A DNA stretch of 64,000 bases from Filobacillus milosensis. GTDB lineage: Bacteria > Bacillota > Bacilli > Bacillales > Alkalibacillaceae. Below the pieces are notes generated by a model. That model ran no database searches. It was not told the origin of the DNA and saw nothing but the letters and a program-made list of their open reading frames with translations. Shown in pieces: positions 44,677 through 53,714 of the stretch (positions are counted from its first letter, which is position 1; the number at the start of each line of letters is the position of its first letter). The stretch spans positions 62,001 through 126,000 of the forward strand of contig NZ_SOPW01000008.1 of NCBI RefSeq assembly GCF_004402015.1, read 5' to 3'. Position numbers and translations under genes: made by a program.

Positions 44677-46058
44677 ATGACAAAGTATGATCTTGTCGTT
44701 ATCGGTGGAGGCATGTGTGGTATTCAGGCTGCGAAACAAGGTGCTGCACTTAATGCTAAAGTGGCTTTAATTGAAAAAGATGACGTTTTAGGGGGAACCT
44801 GACTTAACAGGGGATGTATCCCCAAAAAGGCCTTGGTAAGGTCTAGTGAAGTTTGGGATTTAGTCAATAATGCAAAGGAATTTGGCATTGATGTCCAAAA
44901 CACATCTTTGTTGTGGGATAAGGTTAAGATCGAAAGGAAAGAATCATTAAAGCCTTTGAAGAAGATAAAGAGAAAGGCTTAAAAGAACGAGGAATTGATT
45001 TAATTAGAGGAGAAGCCCAGTTTACATCTAAACATACGATTAAAGTCAATGATACAGAAATTTCTGCTGATAAGTTTGTTCTGGCTTTAGGGTCAAAAAC
45101 AGCGACCCCTCCAATTGAAGGGGTTGAATACACGATAAATAGCACGGATGTATTAAACATTCGTAAGTTACCTAAGAGAATGGCCATTATAGGTGGTGGC
45201 GTCATTGCTATGGAATTTTCACACGTTTTTGCAAGTGCAGGTGTGGATTTAACTGTAATCGAAATGGGAGATCGCTTGTTAGCAAATGAAGATCTTGATT
45301 CGTCAAAATCCATAGGAGAAATTTCAAAAGAATTAGGTATTGAAGTGTTATTAAACAGTAAGGTTAAGAAAGTAACCAAAGGTGAAAATGGAAAAACTGT
45401 AGAGGTTGAAACACCTGAAGGGAATAAAACAATTCAAGTGGACGAGGTCTTATTGGCTGCTGGACGTGTACCAAATGTAGGTGGACTAGAATTAGAACAA
45501 ATTGGGGTTAAAGTTGAAAAAACAGGTATTCAGGTCAATGAATATCTTCAAACAACAGTGGAGCACATTTATGCCGGCGGAGATGGTATTGGTGGCTATA
45601 TGTTAACACCTGTGGCTTCCTATGAAGGTAGAATTGCTGCCAAAAATGCCATTGAAAATAACATTGAAAAAGTCGATTATAGCCTAGTCACACGAACAAC
45701 ATTTACTCATCCACCTGTAGCAAGTATCGGTTTGACAGAACAAGAGGCGATCGAAAAAGGAATGGAGATTAATTCGAATCGATTGGACTTTGCAGATGTT
45801 GGACCAGCAGTGGTCTTAGGAGAAACAAGAGGTTTTGTTAAGTTAATCAGTGACAAAAAATCCAAACACCTTATTGGTGCTCACATTGTTGGACCAAGAG
45901 CAGAAGAATTAATTCATGAAATCGCGATAGCCATGAAAGGCAAATTGACGATAACCGATCTTTCAGAGATTATTTCCATTCACCCAAGTATCTCAGAAGC
46001 CGTTATTGGAACGGCTATATCAGCAGATAAAGGCTACCAAGAAAGTTGTTGCGGTTAA
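44677..46058 (+). pseudogene. MerA-like flavin disulfide reductase, inactivated
   Basis: ATG 44677 with an AAGGAGG site opens a pyridine-nucleotide disulfide reductase (VVIGGGMCGIQAAKQG). The redox motif reads GGT-stop-LNRGCIP: the first Cys codon of CxxxxC is TGA (44800-44802). A one-base deletion near 44926 then shifts the frame; the remainder (GGGVIAMEFSHVFASAG, AGRVPN, then the dimer domain) is intact to the stop. It ends SCCG, the vicinal cysteine pair characteristic of mercuric reductases. It lacks N-terminal HMA domains. Two independent lesions make it a pseudogene. Confidence 0.85.
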
Positions 46059-46073
46059 AAGGAGGTGAATAAT

Positions 46074-46217
46074 ATGGCAACAGATAATGTAAAACAACAA
46101 GCAAAAAGAATTGAAGAATGCTGCAATAGGATTGAGAATGCTAATTCGCCTGAAGAAATTCGTCAACAGGTAAAAGAGATACAAGGTTGTTGTAACAATA
46201 TTGAGCAGCAAATTTAG
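46074..46217 (+). CDS. 47-residue protein with two vicinal cysteine pairs
   Basis: Too short for most gene finders. GGAGGTG lies 7 bases before ATG 46074, 15 bases after the MerA-like pseudogene. The protein is an internal duplication: RIEECCNRIEN near residues 14-24 and EIQGCCNNIEQ near 36-46. Two CC pairs on predicted helices could bind Hg(II) or another soft metal and pass it to the C-terminal CC of a MerA-type enzyme. A strong terminator follows. No named family known to me. Confidence 0.75.
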   Translation: MATDNVKQQAKRIEECCNRIENANSPEEIRQQVKEIQGCCNNIEQQI

Positions 46218-46218
46218 T

Positions 46219-46263
46219 TTTTCAAAAGGAACGTCTTGTATTAAGAGACAAGATGTTCCTTTA
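46219..46263 (+). terminator. Terminator after the bis-CC peptide
   Basis: AAAGGAACGTCTTGT and ACAAGATGTTCCTTT arms (one mismatch) followed by T residues. Confidence 0.85.
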
Positions 46264-46289
46264 TATCAAACTTAAGAGGTGTGGTAATC

Positions 46290-46409
46290 ATGTTTAGTTG
46301 GTTGAAAACGATGATGATGACGATGTGTGCCTTATGTGCTTTTATCGTCGTTAACAATGTTTATCAATCCTATTTGTTAACAAAAATTTCACGGCAGGAA
46401 AGACATTAA
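46290..46409 (+). CDS. 39-residue membrane peptide with CxxC
   Basis: ATG 46290 preceded by AAGAGGTG. Reads as a Met-rich single membrane helix (KTMMMTMCALCAFIVVNNV) with a CxxC motif inside and a basic tail. It could be a mini metal transporter or leader; without homologs this is a guess. It lies downstream of the MerA-like locus. Confidence 0.5.
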   Translation: MFSWLKTMMMTMCALCAFIVVNNVYQSYLLTKISRQERH

Positions 46410-46456
46410 CAGCGATTTGCACGGTGGTAAATATGAATATACTAGGAAATATGTCT

Positions 46457-46987
46457 TTATTTAAAGCGCCTATTTTCCCTTTCACCCCTCACAAAATATT
46501 TAGCAAAATCCTCTGCATCTCTCCATATTGTTTCGTGGAGTTGACCATCTACTGGATGTAACAGCCACAAGTTATCTGATACTTTTTTATACATTTCTTT
46601 TTTTGAATAGGGTTGAATAGTTTTATTTAGGAATCCTATTTTTTTCAGCGTGTCATATTCTGAAAATATTTTCTTACCATAAATTTCTTTGTCTTCGATT
46701 ATTATCGTATTGTTTTTACCAATAGTGATATGTCCATTTAAAAGTATGAGGTGCATATCATCTTCTAATTCCTCTAAGTTCCAAGGCATCTCACTATTTT
46801 CCTCTATAAACGGCTTGAACTCACTGAAGAATTGCTCGGTCCTCTTTTGAGAAAACTCACTTTGAACTAAGGCAGTTAGTTCCCCATATGACGAAAGATG
46901 TAATGCGGTTGCTATTTCAAGTGGTCCATCTCCAATAATTATAGTCGTAAAGTGGGTATAAGGATCAATGGAACAACATCCTGCCAT
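46457..46987 (-). CDS. Hypothetical protein with N-terminal CC and partial Rossmann motif
   Basis: A 176-residue protein starting at ATG 46987 (GGGAGG site). It begins MAGCCSIDPYTHF, and then TTIIIGDGPLEIATALHLSSYGELTALVQ, like the dinucleotide-binding start of a thioredoxin-reductase-type protein, but the rest does not continue as a reductase. The early CC and its position between the two mercury loci suggest a metal or thiol role. It could be a truncated relative. Confidence 0.6.
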   Translation of the reverse strand: MAGCCSIDPYTHFTTIIIGDGPLEIATALHLSSYGELTALVQSEFSQKRTEQFFSEFKPFIEENSEMPWNLEELEDDMHLILLNGHITIGKNNTIIIEDKEIYGKKIFSEYDTLKKIGFLNKTIQPYSKKEMYKKVSDNLWLLHPVDGQLHETIWRDAEDFAKYFVRGERENRRFK

Positions 46988-47156
46988 GTAATTTCCTCCC
47001 TTCCTTAACACGACCAGTATATTTTTGTCGTTAGAAATACGGGCTAATGTACCATACTTGCCCTGACTTTATCGAATTCTAATATTCATACATGATGATA
47101 CCTCTTTTCAGTATTCAAAAAGGGAGAGAACAACCTCTCTCCCTAAAATATATTAT

Positions 47157-49028
47157 CTAACCTGCGCAACAAGACAATTTACTAACGTCTTTATCTAATG
47201 TCAGGGCTGCTAATTTCAAGCCTTCAGACATTGTTAGATAAGGGGCCATAGTGTTTTTTAAATCATCTGCAGTTAGTCCGAACTGAACGGCTAATGTGGC
47301 ACCGTATATTACATCGCCAGCATTTTCAGCCACCACATGAGCACCGAGAATCTTTTGTGTTTGGTTATCGACAACTAATTTAAAGACACCCTTTGTTTCA
47401 CGGTTCACGAGTGCTCTTGGCACACTATCTAGTGGAAGTACAGAGGTCTTTACATCATATCCTTGATCCTTAGCCTGTTGTTCGGTTAAACCAACAGTGG
47501 CAATAGATGGGTTTGTAAATGTGACTCCCGGTACAAAGCGCAAATCAACTTTCTTATTGGCAGATCCCAATGCGTTTTCTACAACAATTCCACCCTCGTA
47601 TGCAGCAACATAGACAAATTGTGGTCCTAACGTGACATCACCTGCTGCATAGATGCTTGGATTGCTTGTTTGTAGAAAGTCGTTTACAATTACTTCGCCT
47701 CTTTTGCCGATTTCAACTCCTGCTGCTTCAAGGTTAAGTGAATTTGTGTTTGGCCGTCTTCCGGTTGCGACCAATAACTGATCTGCATCAATGACTTGTT
47801 CTTCCCCATTTACTTCAATATAGACCTTTTTCATGTCACCATCTTGTTCTACTTTTTTATAAGTAACTCCAGTGATGAAATTAAGGCCTTGCTCGGTTAG
47901 TGCTTCATCAACGGCTTCTGAAATTTCTGGATCATATTCTTTCAAAAGTCGATCACTTCGTTGCATTAGTGAAACCTTTGCTCCTAGGTTATTAAAAAGT
48001 TGTCCTAACTCCATAGCAATATATCCAGAACCGATTACAGCCAACTTTTCAGGAACTTCTTTTAACTCTAGAGCCGTTGTGCTTGTGAGAAAATCTACCT
48101 CTTTTAATCCCGGAATATTCGGAATAGATGGAGATGCCCCTGTTGAAATTAGGAACTTGTTTGCTGTGTATTTTTGTCCGTTCACTTTAACCGTGTTTTC
48201 ATCAATAAATGAGGCTTCACCACGAATTAAATCAAATCCATATTCATCGATAAGATCAACATATTTTTGTTGCCTCATTCCTTGAACCAGTTCATCCTTT
48301 TGCTCAGTTAAAGAAGCCATATCAACTGATTCGGCTTTCGTATCCAAACCAGTAAATGGGTTATTTCCTGCCAAGTGATTGATTTCACCTGCACGAAGCA
48401 TTGTTTTTGAAGGTACACAGCCTATATTGACGCAGGTGCCACCAATGGTGCCTCGTTCAACCATGGCAATTTTAGCCCCTTTTTCAACGGCTTTAATGGC
48501 TGCGGAAAAGGCAGCACCACCTGAGCCAATAATCAGCAAATCGTAAGCACCTTCTTTGTTTTTAGAAGTAACAACATTGTCTTCAGATTCAAATGTCACA
48601 TCACTTGCTTTATAACCTGATTCATTAACTGCCTCTTTTGCCTTCTCTACTTTATCTCTGGTAATTTCAAATGTCGCTTGACCACTACGAAAATCGGCTG
48701 TTGGATTGCCTGCTCCAACTTTTTTCAATGCTTCAGTTACGTGATCCTCACATCCAGTACATGTCATTCCTTGAACATCAAGTTTTACTCTTACTGGTTT
48801 ATTATCTGCAACTTCTTCTGTTCCGGGCGTATAACCTGCTTTCATTATAGCCTCTTTTGCTTTACTGATTTTTTCTTTTTCAATATCAAATGTTGCACTT
48901 CCTCGTCGGAAGTCTGCCTTTGGGTTTTCTGCTCCGGTTTTGTCTAACGCTTTGGTTACGTGGTCTTCACAACCTGTACAAGTCATCCCTTGCACAGGAA
49001 GCGTAACTTGAACTTTATCTTTACTCAT
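47157..49028 (-). CDS. merA: Mercuric reductase with two HMA domains
   Basis: A 623-residue MerA. Two N-terminal heavy-metal-associated domains, each with [11 protein letters not shown], hand Hg(II) to the catalytic core. The core has FAD-binding [15 protein letters not shown], the redox motif [12 protein letters not shown], an NADPH-binding [13 protein letters not shown], and the C-terminal SCCAG pair that loads Hg(II). It reduces Hg(II) to volatile Hg(0). ATG 49028 has an AAAGGAG site. It is last gene of the leftward mer operon. Confidence 0.97.
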   Translation of the reverse strand: MSKDKVQVTLPVQGMTCTGCEDHVTKALDKTGAENPKADFRRGSATFDIEKEKISKAKEAIMKAGYTPGTEEVADNKPVRVKLDVQGMTCTGCEDHVTEALKKVGAGNPTADFRSGQATFEITRDKVEKAKEAVNESGYKASDVTFESEDNVVTSKNKEGAYDLLIIGSGGAAFSAAIKAVEKGAKIAMVERGTIGGTCVNIGCVPSKTMLRAGEINHLAGNNPFTGLDTKAESVDMASLTEQKDELVQGMRQQKYVDLIDEYGFDLIRGEASFIDENTVKVNGQKYTANKFLISTGASPSIPNIPGLKEVDFLTSTTALELKEVPEKLAVIGSGYIAMELGQLFNNLGAKVSLMQRSDRLLKEYDPEISEAVDEALTEQGLNFITGVTYKKVEQDGDMKKVYIEVNGEEQVIDADQLLVATGRRPNTNSLNLEAAGVEIGKRGEVIVNDFLQTSNPSIYAAGDVTLGPQFVYVAAYEGGIVVENALGSANKKVDLRFVPGVTFTNPSIATVGLTEQQAKDQGYDVKTSVLPLDSVPRALVNRETKGVFKLVVDNQTQKILGAHVVAENAGDVIYGATLAVQFGLTADDLKNTMAPYLTMSEGLKLAALTLDKDVSKLSCCAG

Positions 49029-49094
49029 TGAAAAAACTCCTTTAAAAATCAATTTTTTGTTCGGTTTTATTGTTTACAAAATTATGTTCAACAT

Positions 49095-49391
49095 TTATTT
49101 TTCAAATTGTTGAGGTGAACAACAATCCAATGATGCTTTCTTTTCATTTTCCTTTGGAGTACAATCATCCTTTCCTGCGTAATCATCATCTGATTGACTT
49201 AGTTTTTTCCAGCCCATGTAGAAGAAATAAATAAAAAGAACACCTAACACTCCCCAAGTGATTGTTTCATACTCTGCTAAAAAACTGCCTAATGCTGTAC
49301 CTGCAAGTAACGGTATTATAAAGACTAAATGGCAAGGGCAAGTAATAAGGGCCATTGCTGTCCATCCAAAACCTTTTACGGTATTTTTCAT
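49095..49391 (-). CDS. MerE-like mercury transporter
   Basis: A 98-residue membrane protein with two helices. The first carries ITCPCHLVFIIPLLAGTALG, the CPCHL motif of MerE-like broad mercury transporters. A cytoplasmic tail holds extra cysteines (DDCTP and LDCCSPQ), suitable to pass Hg(II) to MerA. It lies between the ArsR-type regulator and merA. Confidence 0.85.
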   Translation of the reverse strand: MKNTVKGFGWTAMALITCPCHLVFIIPLLAGTALGSFLAEYETITWGVLGVLFIYFFYMGWKKLSQSDDDYAGKDDCTPKENEKKASLDCCSPQQFEK

Positions 49392-49404
49392 GAATCATAC
49401 CTCC

Positions 49405-49740
49405 TTATAATCGTGTACAAGAACTGATTCGATCTGCGTTTTCGGCTACAACAGATTGTGCTAATTGAATGATGTCGCGTACACGTTGGTCTGTCACATT
49501 ATAGTAAACAAATTTCCCATCCTTTCGGGAAGTCACAAACCCACATGTCTTTAAACACATGAGTTGGTTAGAAATTTGCGATTGTTTCATTCCTAACTCT
49601 TCAACCAATTGACTCACATTTTTTTCTTCATTAAGTAATGATAATGCGATTTCTAGCCTTGCTGGATTAGAAAGGCCGTAAAAAAATTTGGAGACAGTTT
49701 CATTTTGAATTTGTTTCATATCCATCATATTTTCCTCCAT
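49405..49740 (-). CDS. ArsR/SmtB family repressor, CmtR-like
   Basis: A roughly 111-residue winged-helix repressor. The recognition-helix region holds CLKTCGFV, a C-x3-C pair as in CmtR (Cys57/Cys61), and a third Cys lies near the C-terminus (SSCTRL), like CmtR Cys102. This suggests soft-metal sensing (Hg, Cd or Pb) by three thiolates. It replaces the MerR-family regulator usually found with mer genes. The start is ambiguous between ATG 49740 and internal ATGs near 49728. Confidence 0.88.
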   Translation of the reverse strand: MEENMMDMKQIQNETVSKFFYGLSNPARLEIALSLLNEEKNVSQLVEELGMKQSQISNQLMCLKTCGFVTSRKDGKFVYYNVTDQRVRDIIQLAQSVVAENADRISSCTRL

Positions 49741-49757
49741 TTCCTTCACCTCTACTC

Positions 49758-50429
49758 TTAAAAGTTGACCGGACTAGATATCCAATAGATAAGAAGATAT
49801 ATACCTGACAAAAGAATAACCACTGCTGTTAGTTTCTCAATAAAAGGGAGGTATTTTCTCAATAATTGTTGTACTAGACTTCGTGAAATAAGTGAAAGTA
49901 TAGTAATAATCGTAACAACAATCCCCATACCAATTGAAAATACAGTGAAATTCATCAGGGTTGTTACAGTTGAATCATTTGTCATCGATTGAGAAACAAC
50001 TAATAAAAACACCGGTAATGTACAACTTAATGAGCCGAATGCATAAGCAATACCATAAAGAAAAACAGACCCTTTCCCAGATTTGATTTTAAATGAGATT
50101 GTTTTGACGGGAAGGTGTTTACCGATTAGCATGCCAAGCCCTAACAATATAAGCATGATTGCTACAATTATTGAAAAGATTGGAAAAACAGCATTTAGCG
50201 AACGGCCAATCCAACTTATAGCAAATCCAGAAAGTACAAAGACCAGTAAGAATCCTGCCGTCATGGTTAATCCTAGCAGAATGCCCTTTGTAAGGGATTT
50301 GCGGTAAGAGTAATCACCATCTTTACTCCCTATCAGATAAGAGATATAAGAAGGCAGCATAGCAACTCCACATGGATTAAAAGCGGCTGCTATCCCCACA
50401 CTCAGTAAATAGAAAAATGAAATGCTCAT
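49758..50429 (-). CDS. CcdA/DsbD-like thiol transporter
   Basis: A 223-residue, six-helix protein with GIAAAFNPCGVAMLPSYISYLIG and the paired FGSLSCTLPVFLLV segment. The two helix Cys residues carry electrons across the membrane. CcdA-like proteins reduce extracytoplasmic thioredoxins; here the partner is the TlpA-like lipoprotein whose gene overlaps its start by 4 bases. In a mer operon it may supply reducing power outside the membrane or move mercury. Confidence 0.9.
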   Translation of the reverse strand: MSISFFYLLSVGIAAAFNPCGVAMLPSYISYLIGSKDGDYSYRKSLTKGILLGLTMTAGFLLVFVLSGFAISWIGRSLNAVFPIFSIIVAIMLILLGLGMLIGKHLPVKTISFKIKSGKGSVFLYGIAYAFGSLSCTLPVFLLVVSQSMTNDSTVTTLMNFTVFSIGMGIVVTIITILSLISRSLVQQLLRKYLPFIEKLTAVVILLSGIYLLIYWISSPVNF

Positions 50430-50917
50430 CTTGTCACACCTTCATTAGCAAGTGCTTCTTGCAATTCTTCTAATGAGGGGTTAACTCCTCTGAAAACTTG
50501 CTCGCCTTTCAAATTTATTAAAGAAACTTCTTCTAATTGTTTTACCTGAAACTTTTTGGCCATTTCTTGATTTTCATCAATAACATGTGGCCAATTCCCA
50601 CCATATTTTTGTTGAAATTTCTTCAATTGTTCTTTTGTATCTACTGATGGATCTATATCTACTGTAATCAATTGAACTTTATCACCATATTGTTTATGAA
50701 GTTCTGCAAATACCTTTTCTCCCCCAACACATGTTGGACACCAAGCAGCCATAAAGTAAATAAGTGTTGGTTTTTCTTCTGACAAACCAATTGTTTCACC
50801 TTGAATATCCGTTTTCTCAAAACCATATTTACTTGTTTTGTCGTTAGTATTTGATCCACACGCTGTCATAATCACAGTTAAACCGATTATTGCAATAAAT
50901 ATCGCTACGACTCTCAT
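50426..50917 (-). CDS. TlpA-like thioredoxin-fold lipoprotein
   Basis: A 163-residue protein: lipoprotein signal peptide ending IMTACGS and a TlpA/ResA-type thioredoxin fold with the redox motif CPTC in FMAAWCPTCVGGE. ATG 50917 has an AAGGGGG site. It is first gene of the five-gene mer operon and is translationally coupled to the CcdA-like gene. Confidence 0.9.
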   Translation of the reverse strand: MRVVAIFIAIIGLTVIMTACGSNTNDKTSKYGFEKTDIQGETIGLSEEKPTLIYFMAAWCPTCVGGEKVFAELHKQYGDKVQLITVDIDPSVDTKEQLKKFQQKYGGNWPHVIDENQEMAKKFQVKQLEEVSLINLKGEQVFRGVNPSLEELQEALANEGVTR

Positions 50918-50945
50918 GTTGTTCCCCCTTATAAAAATTGTTACC

Positions 50946-50978
50946 AACATTTTATAATATTATGATATGTTATTTCAA
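50946..50978 (-). promoter_or_regulatory. mer operon promoter and ArsR-type operator
   Basis: On the minus strand a TTGAAA box (50973-50978) precedes an imperfect palindrome with outer arms AACAT/ATGTT and an inner TAATATTA (50946-50971), covering the -10 region. The ATA/TAT-rich dyad is typical of ArsR/SmtB operators. Confidence 0.55.
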
Positions 50979-51082
50979 GTGTTTTGTTTTTATCATAGAC
51001 AAATCCTATATCTTGGTGCCGTTTTGATTTTCTTTATAATACTTAGTCAATAGCATAAATTGTACAAGTTAGGAGGAAACAC

Positions 51083-51243
51083 ATGCATTGGCTCCGAAAA
51101 ACTTTAAAGGAAATGAATTATAAAGGTATGTCATTCTATTCACTAATAATGGGACTAATATTAGGACTTGCAACAATTTACCTAGTAGACAAAAAGCAGA
51201 CCTTCCTAAGACATTTATCATTCTGTTAATCGTCTCCTCACTA
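51083..51243 (+). pseudogene. Truncated, frameshifted small membrane protein
   Basis: ATG 51083 follows AGGAGG and reads MHWLRKTLKEMNYKGM, clearly a paralog of the intact gene at 30554. A frameshift near 51195 ends the frame early; the shifted frame continues the family pattern (KTFIILLIVSSLS) until about 51243, where similarity stops and a gene fragment from the other strand begins. This marks a deletion junction. Confidence 0.8.
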
Positions 51244-51493
51244 TCCTGTATAGTTACTTCCATATTCTGGTCTTCATCAAGTGCTAAACTGATTATTTCA
51301 TCCAATGTTTCTGCATAGAAATCGTTACGAACTAATTCATATTCTCGATAAGTCAGTACAGTTGCATCCACTTCACCAACTTCATCAAAAAATTCTATTA
51401 TAACAAAATCCTCATTTTTTAAATTTGAATTTCCTTTGCAGCATTAAACATTTTGTTTACATCAATTAAATTTTCAACACTCATATTAATCAT
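51243..51493 (-). pseudogene. Truncated hypothetical gene at the same junction
   Basis: ATG 51493 has a GGGAGGTG site and reads MINMSVENLIDVNKMFNAA. A frameshift follows; the next frame continues KNEDFVIIEFFDEVGEVDATV and then LDEIISLALDEDQNMEVTI until the junction at about 51243. Beyond that the frame runs antisense through the neighbouring membrane-protein remnant. Family unknown. Confidence 0.6.
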
Positions 51494-51589
51494 ACAAATC
51501 ACCTCCCGTCTCTCCATTTTTTTCAATGCTAATACAAGATTTTCTCTTTTATTGACAAAATCTCTTTTAATATCGTTAAAACTTAGCAA

Positions 51590-51613
51590 AAAAAACAAGG
51601 ATTTTACTCCTTG
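51590..51613 (-). terminator. Terminator overlapping the stop codon
   Basis: On the minus strand ACAAGGAGTAAAATCCTTGT followed by a T run; the stop codon TAA forms part of the loop. Confidence 0.7.
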
Positions 51614-51978
51614 TCATGATAGTTTTTCGGATCAAGTTTTTGTACCATATTTAAGCATTTAAAAACTTCATTTTGGTCTAGAATGTATTCGGACAATATA
51701 GAATAGAGGTTGTGAACCATTTCCTCAAAAGTGTGGTAAACCTTATTAAAACAGATTATGTTGTAAGGCCCCATCTCCATATTAGTTTTTTTGGTTTTGG
51801 TAACCTTATGCTCTTTGCGAAATAGATAGATAAAATATAAATATCTCGCTTCTTCCCGTACCGTTTCCTCTGCTAAACGAATACGTTCAAATCTTGTGAA
51901 TAAAATATTGTGTTCCTTGTGGCGAAATTCGACAAATTCAGTATCCATGCCTTTTACCTTAAAATGCTCTTTTTTCAA
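51604..51978 (-). CDS. Hypothetical protein, paralog of the gene at 55712
   Basis: A 124-residue protein starting at TTG 51978 after GGAGGAG. It shares its layout with the product at 55712: MDTEFVEFRHKEHN versus MENEIVEFHHEDYQ near the start, and a shared ILSEYIL...CLxxVxKLxP end. In both genes the upstream site and TTG start are conserved, which fixes the start, and a terminator hairpin overlaps the stop codon. No known family; a duplicated plasmid-type gene. Confidence 0.75.
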   Translation of the reverse strand: MKKEHFKVKGMDTEFVEFRHKEHNILFTRFERIRLAEETVREEARYLYFIYLFRKEHKVTKTKKTNMEMGPYNIICFNKVYHTFEEMVHNLYSILSEYILDQNEVFKCLNMVQKLDPKNYHDKE

Positions 51979-52056
51979 GAGTATCTCCTCCGTTATCTCA
52001 GGTTTAATTTTACATGTATACAGTTAAATGCGCACAAGCGTTCTCCTTTAAGCAAA

Positions 52057-52094
52057 ATAAAAAAGAGTAGAAATTTATTTATCTACTCTTTGCA
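52057..52094. terminator. Hairpin in the gap before the zinc-ribbon gene
   Basis: AAAGAGTAGA...TCTACTCTTT hairpin in the gene-free interval 51979-52283. It has T residues on the minus strand and is the likely terminator for the leftward gene at 52284. Confidence 0.6.
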
Positions 52095-52283
52095 ATGTGC
52101 AAACCAAGCCTTAGTAACTTCATTTTCTTTATTTGGTAGTTTAGAGTTACTTTCTTTCTTGAAATTCTTTTACAACCTTTTAAAATATTGGCTTTAAGTG
52201 CCAATCGCCCTTTTTATTGAATTTTCACTACTCAATAATATCACCCGCATTTTTAATATAAATAAACAAGCATGTTGTTTTTT

Positions 52284-52475
52284 CTAATCTTGAATTTTTT
52301 TAACTATGTTTAACCGTTGCCCTGTATCATAAGGTTGTGAATAGTATATTTCTCCACAGTTTGCACATTCAACATCACATACCCGATTATAAGTTAGTTT
52401 TTCTATTTCACTTAAATTCTTTGGGGGCTCTTCCACTCTTATAACCATTAGAATTCCTCCACAATTACAAAACAT
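52284..52475 (-). CDS. Small zinc-ribbon-like protein
   Basis: 63 residues if started at ATG 52475 or 54 from ATG 52448. The longer form has CNCGG near its N-terminus and VCDVECANCGEIYYSQPYD later, giving Cys pairs that could form one zinc ribbon as in YgiT-type antitoxin N-termini. The shorter form has the better ribosome site (GTGGAGGAA), which encodes part of the longer form. No toxin partner is adjacent. Confidence 0.6.
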   Translation of the reverse strand: MFCNCGGILMVIRVEEPPKNLSEIEKLTYNRVCDVECANCGEIYYSQPYDTGQRLNIVKKIQD

Positions 52476-52535
52476 AAACTAATACCGCCTAATCTATTGT
52501 CTGTTATGAAATAAATACTGCCTATTTATGTCTAT

Positions 52536-53714
52536 TTAAACTGTATATTTTTCTTTAGCAAATTTTATAAATTGAGCAACGGTCCAAAGCCTGTCTCGAT
52601 GTGATTCTGGATATGCTTTGTGGTACGGTTCTGGCACAACAAGAATAACCTGTTCATCTTGCATTTCCTCTAATTGATTTACAGTAATCCCTTGCTGTAA
52701 CGTCAATAAATGCTTTACCGGTATCCTATTAGCCTCATTTAAAATCTGTCTCCATCTATCTTTACATGTAGTTTTTGCACCTAAAAAGATGAGATTGTTA
52801 GGATCATAAAGTTGATCTCCATACTCATTACTAGACGGAAGTAAAAAATCCGGTTTCTTCTTACCTTCTGTTTTTCCGGGATGACTAAAAGGAATATTAG
52901 TTTTTCTAAATATAAAATCAATATGGTGTTCTAAGGATTTTCCGGCTCTGCTCTTTCTTCTATTTAATGCACTACTTGCAAATTCTAATAGTGGATCTAA
53001 CTCATAAAAAGGCTCTATTAAATATGGCTTATAGATATTTTTTTCTATGGCGCGAAATACACTGTATTCCGTTTCAATCCATTTTAAGAGCATTTTATCA
53101 GGATCAAATCCTTTTCTTCTATATACTTCCATAAATAATTCCCTTGCTAATTCTGCAAGGCGTATTGTTTCAGGAAATTCTTCAAAAAGGGCTGCAGATT
53201 GATTTATTCGCAATTCCAATTTTTCTGATAGGTCAGTATCCCTCTTTTCACCAGCAAAGTAAACAGCATTATTATTTATAAGCGAAAGGGAAAACGTTTC
53301 CTCAAAGTTCTCAATTTCTTCTTCAGTATCAAATATGTAGACCTTCAAATTTTCACTATCTAAAGGTATAAAGATTACTAAGTTTCCAACCTGCTGTTCT
53401 TTATCGTATGGAGAATTCGTCCAAAATCGCGTAATACGATATTCATTCCTTGTTCCTTTTCCATAATATATTATTCTACTTTCAAATGGATAATAGCCAT
53501 CTATATGAATTTTGACATACTTATCTTTATTTTCCCCTTTCACCCCTTCTTCTTCAAAGAATATATTCCATGCTCCCTTTGCAATATGTAGACCTTCTTG
53601 ATGCGCATTAGTAAGTCCAACATCATTTGCGGTTACAAACTTACAATAAAAGCGACCATATTGCTTGGCCGCCTGAATCGCTTTTGTTAATTGCTCTGAA
53701 CTATGTGGTTGCAT
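52536..53714 (-). CDS. EcoRII-type restriction endonuclease
   Basis: A 392-residue protein. The N-terminal region matches the EcoRII effector domain ([19 protein letters not shown] resembles the EcoRII block with ANDxG...HQxGLYI). The C-terminal half is the catalytic domain: [14 protein letters not shown], then [10 protein letters not shown] and [14 protein letters not shown] with the active-site Asp/Lys/Arg set, then HLLTLQQGI. EcoRII itself cuts at CCWGG and needs a second effector site. Start ATG 53714 overlaps the methyltransferase end, so the pair is coupled. Confidence 0.93.
   Translation of the reverse strand: MQPHSSEQLTKAIQAAKQYGRFYCKFVTANDVGLTNAHQEGLHIAKGAWNIFFEEEGVKGENKDKYVKIHIDGYYPFESRIIYYGKGTRNEYRITRFWTNSPYDKEQQVGNLVIFIPLDSENLKVYIFDTEEEIENFEETFSLSLINNNAVYFAGEKRDTDLSEKLELRINQSAALFEEFPETIRLAELARELFMEVYRRKGFDPDKMLLKWIETEYSVFRAIEKNIYKPYLIEPFYELDPLLEFASSALNRRKSRAGKSLEHHIDFIFRKTNIPFSHPGKTEGKKKPDFLLPSSNEYGDQLYDPNNLIFLGAKTTCKDRWRQILNEANRIPVKHLLTLQQGITVNQLEEMQDEQVILVVPEPYHKAYPESHRDRLWTVAQFIKFAKEKYTV

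Noticed and set aside
44800-44823. In-frame TGA at the redox cysteine followed by a GGGGA/TCCCC hairpin, suggesting a selenocysteine codon
   Set aside because: A one-base deletion downstream breaks the same frame, the hairpin also encodes the normal RGCIP motif, and the host type usually lacks selenocysteine machinery.
51069-51371. 100-codon minus-strand frame
   Set aside because: Only its first 45 or so codons are gene-like; the rest is antisense to the membrane-protein remnant across the deletion junction, so I list two pseudogenes instead.
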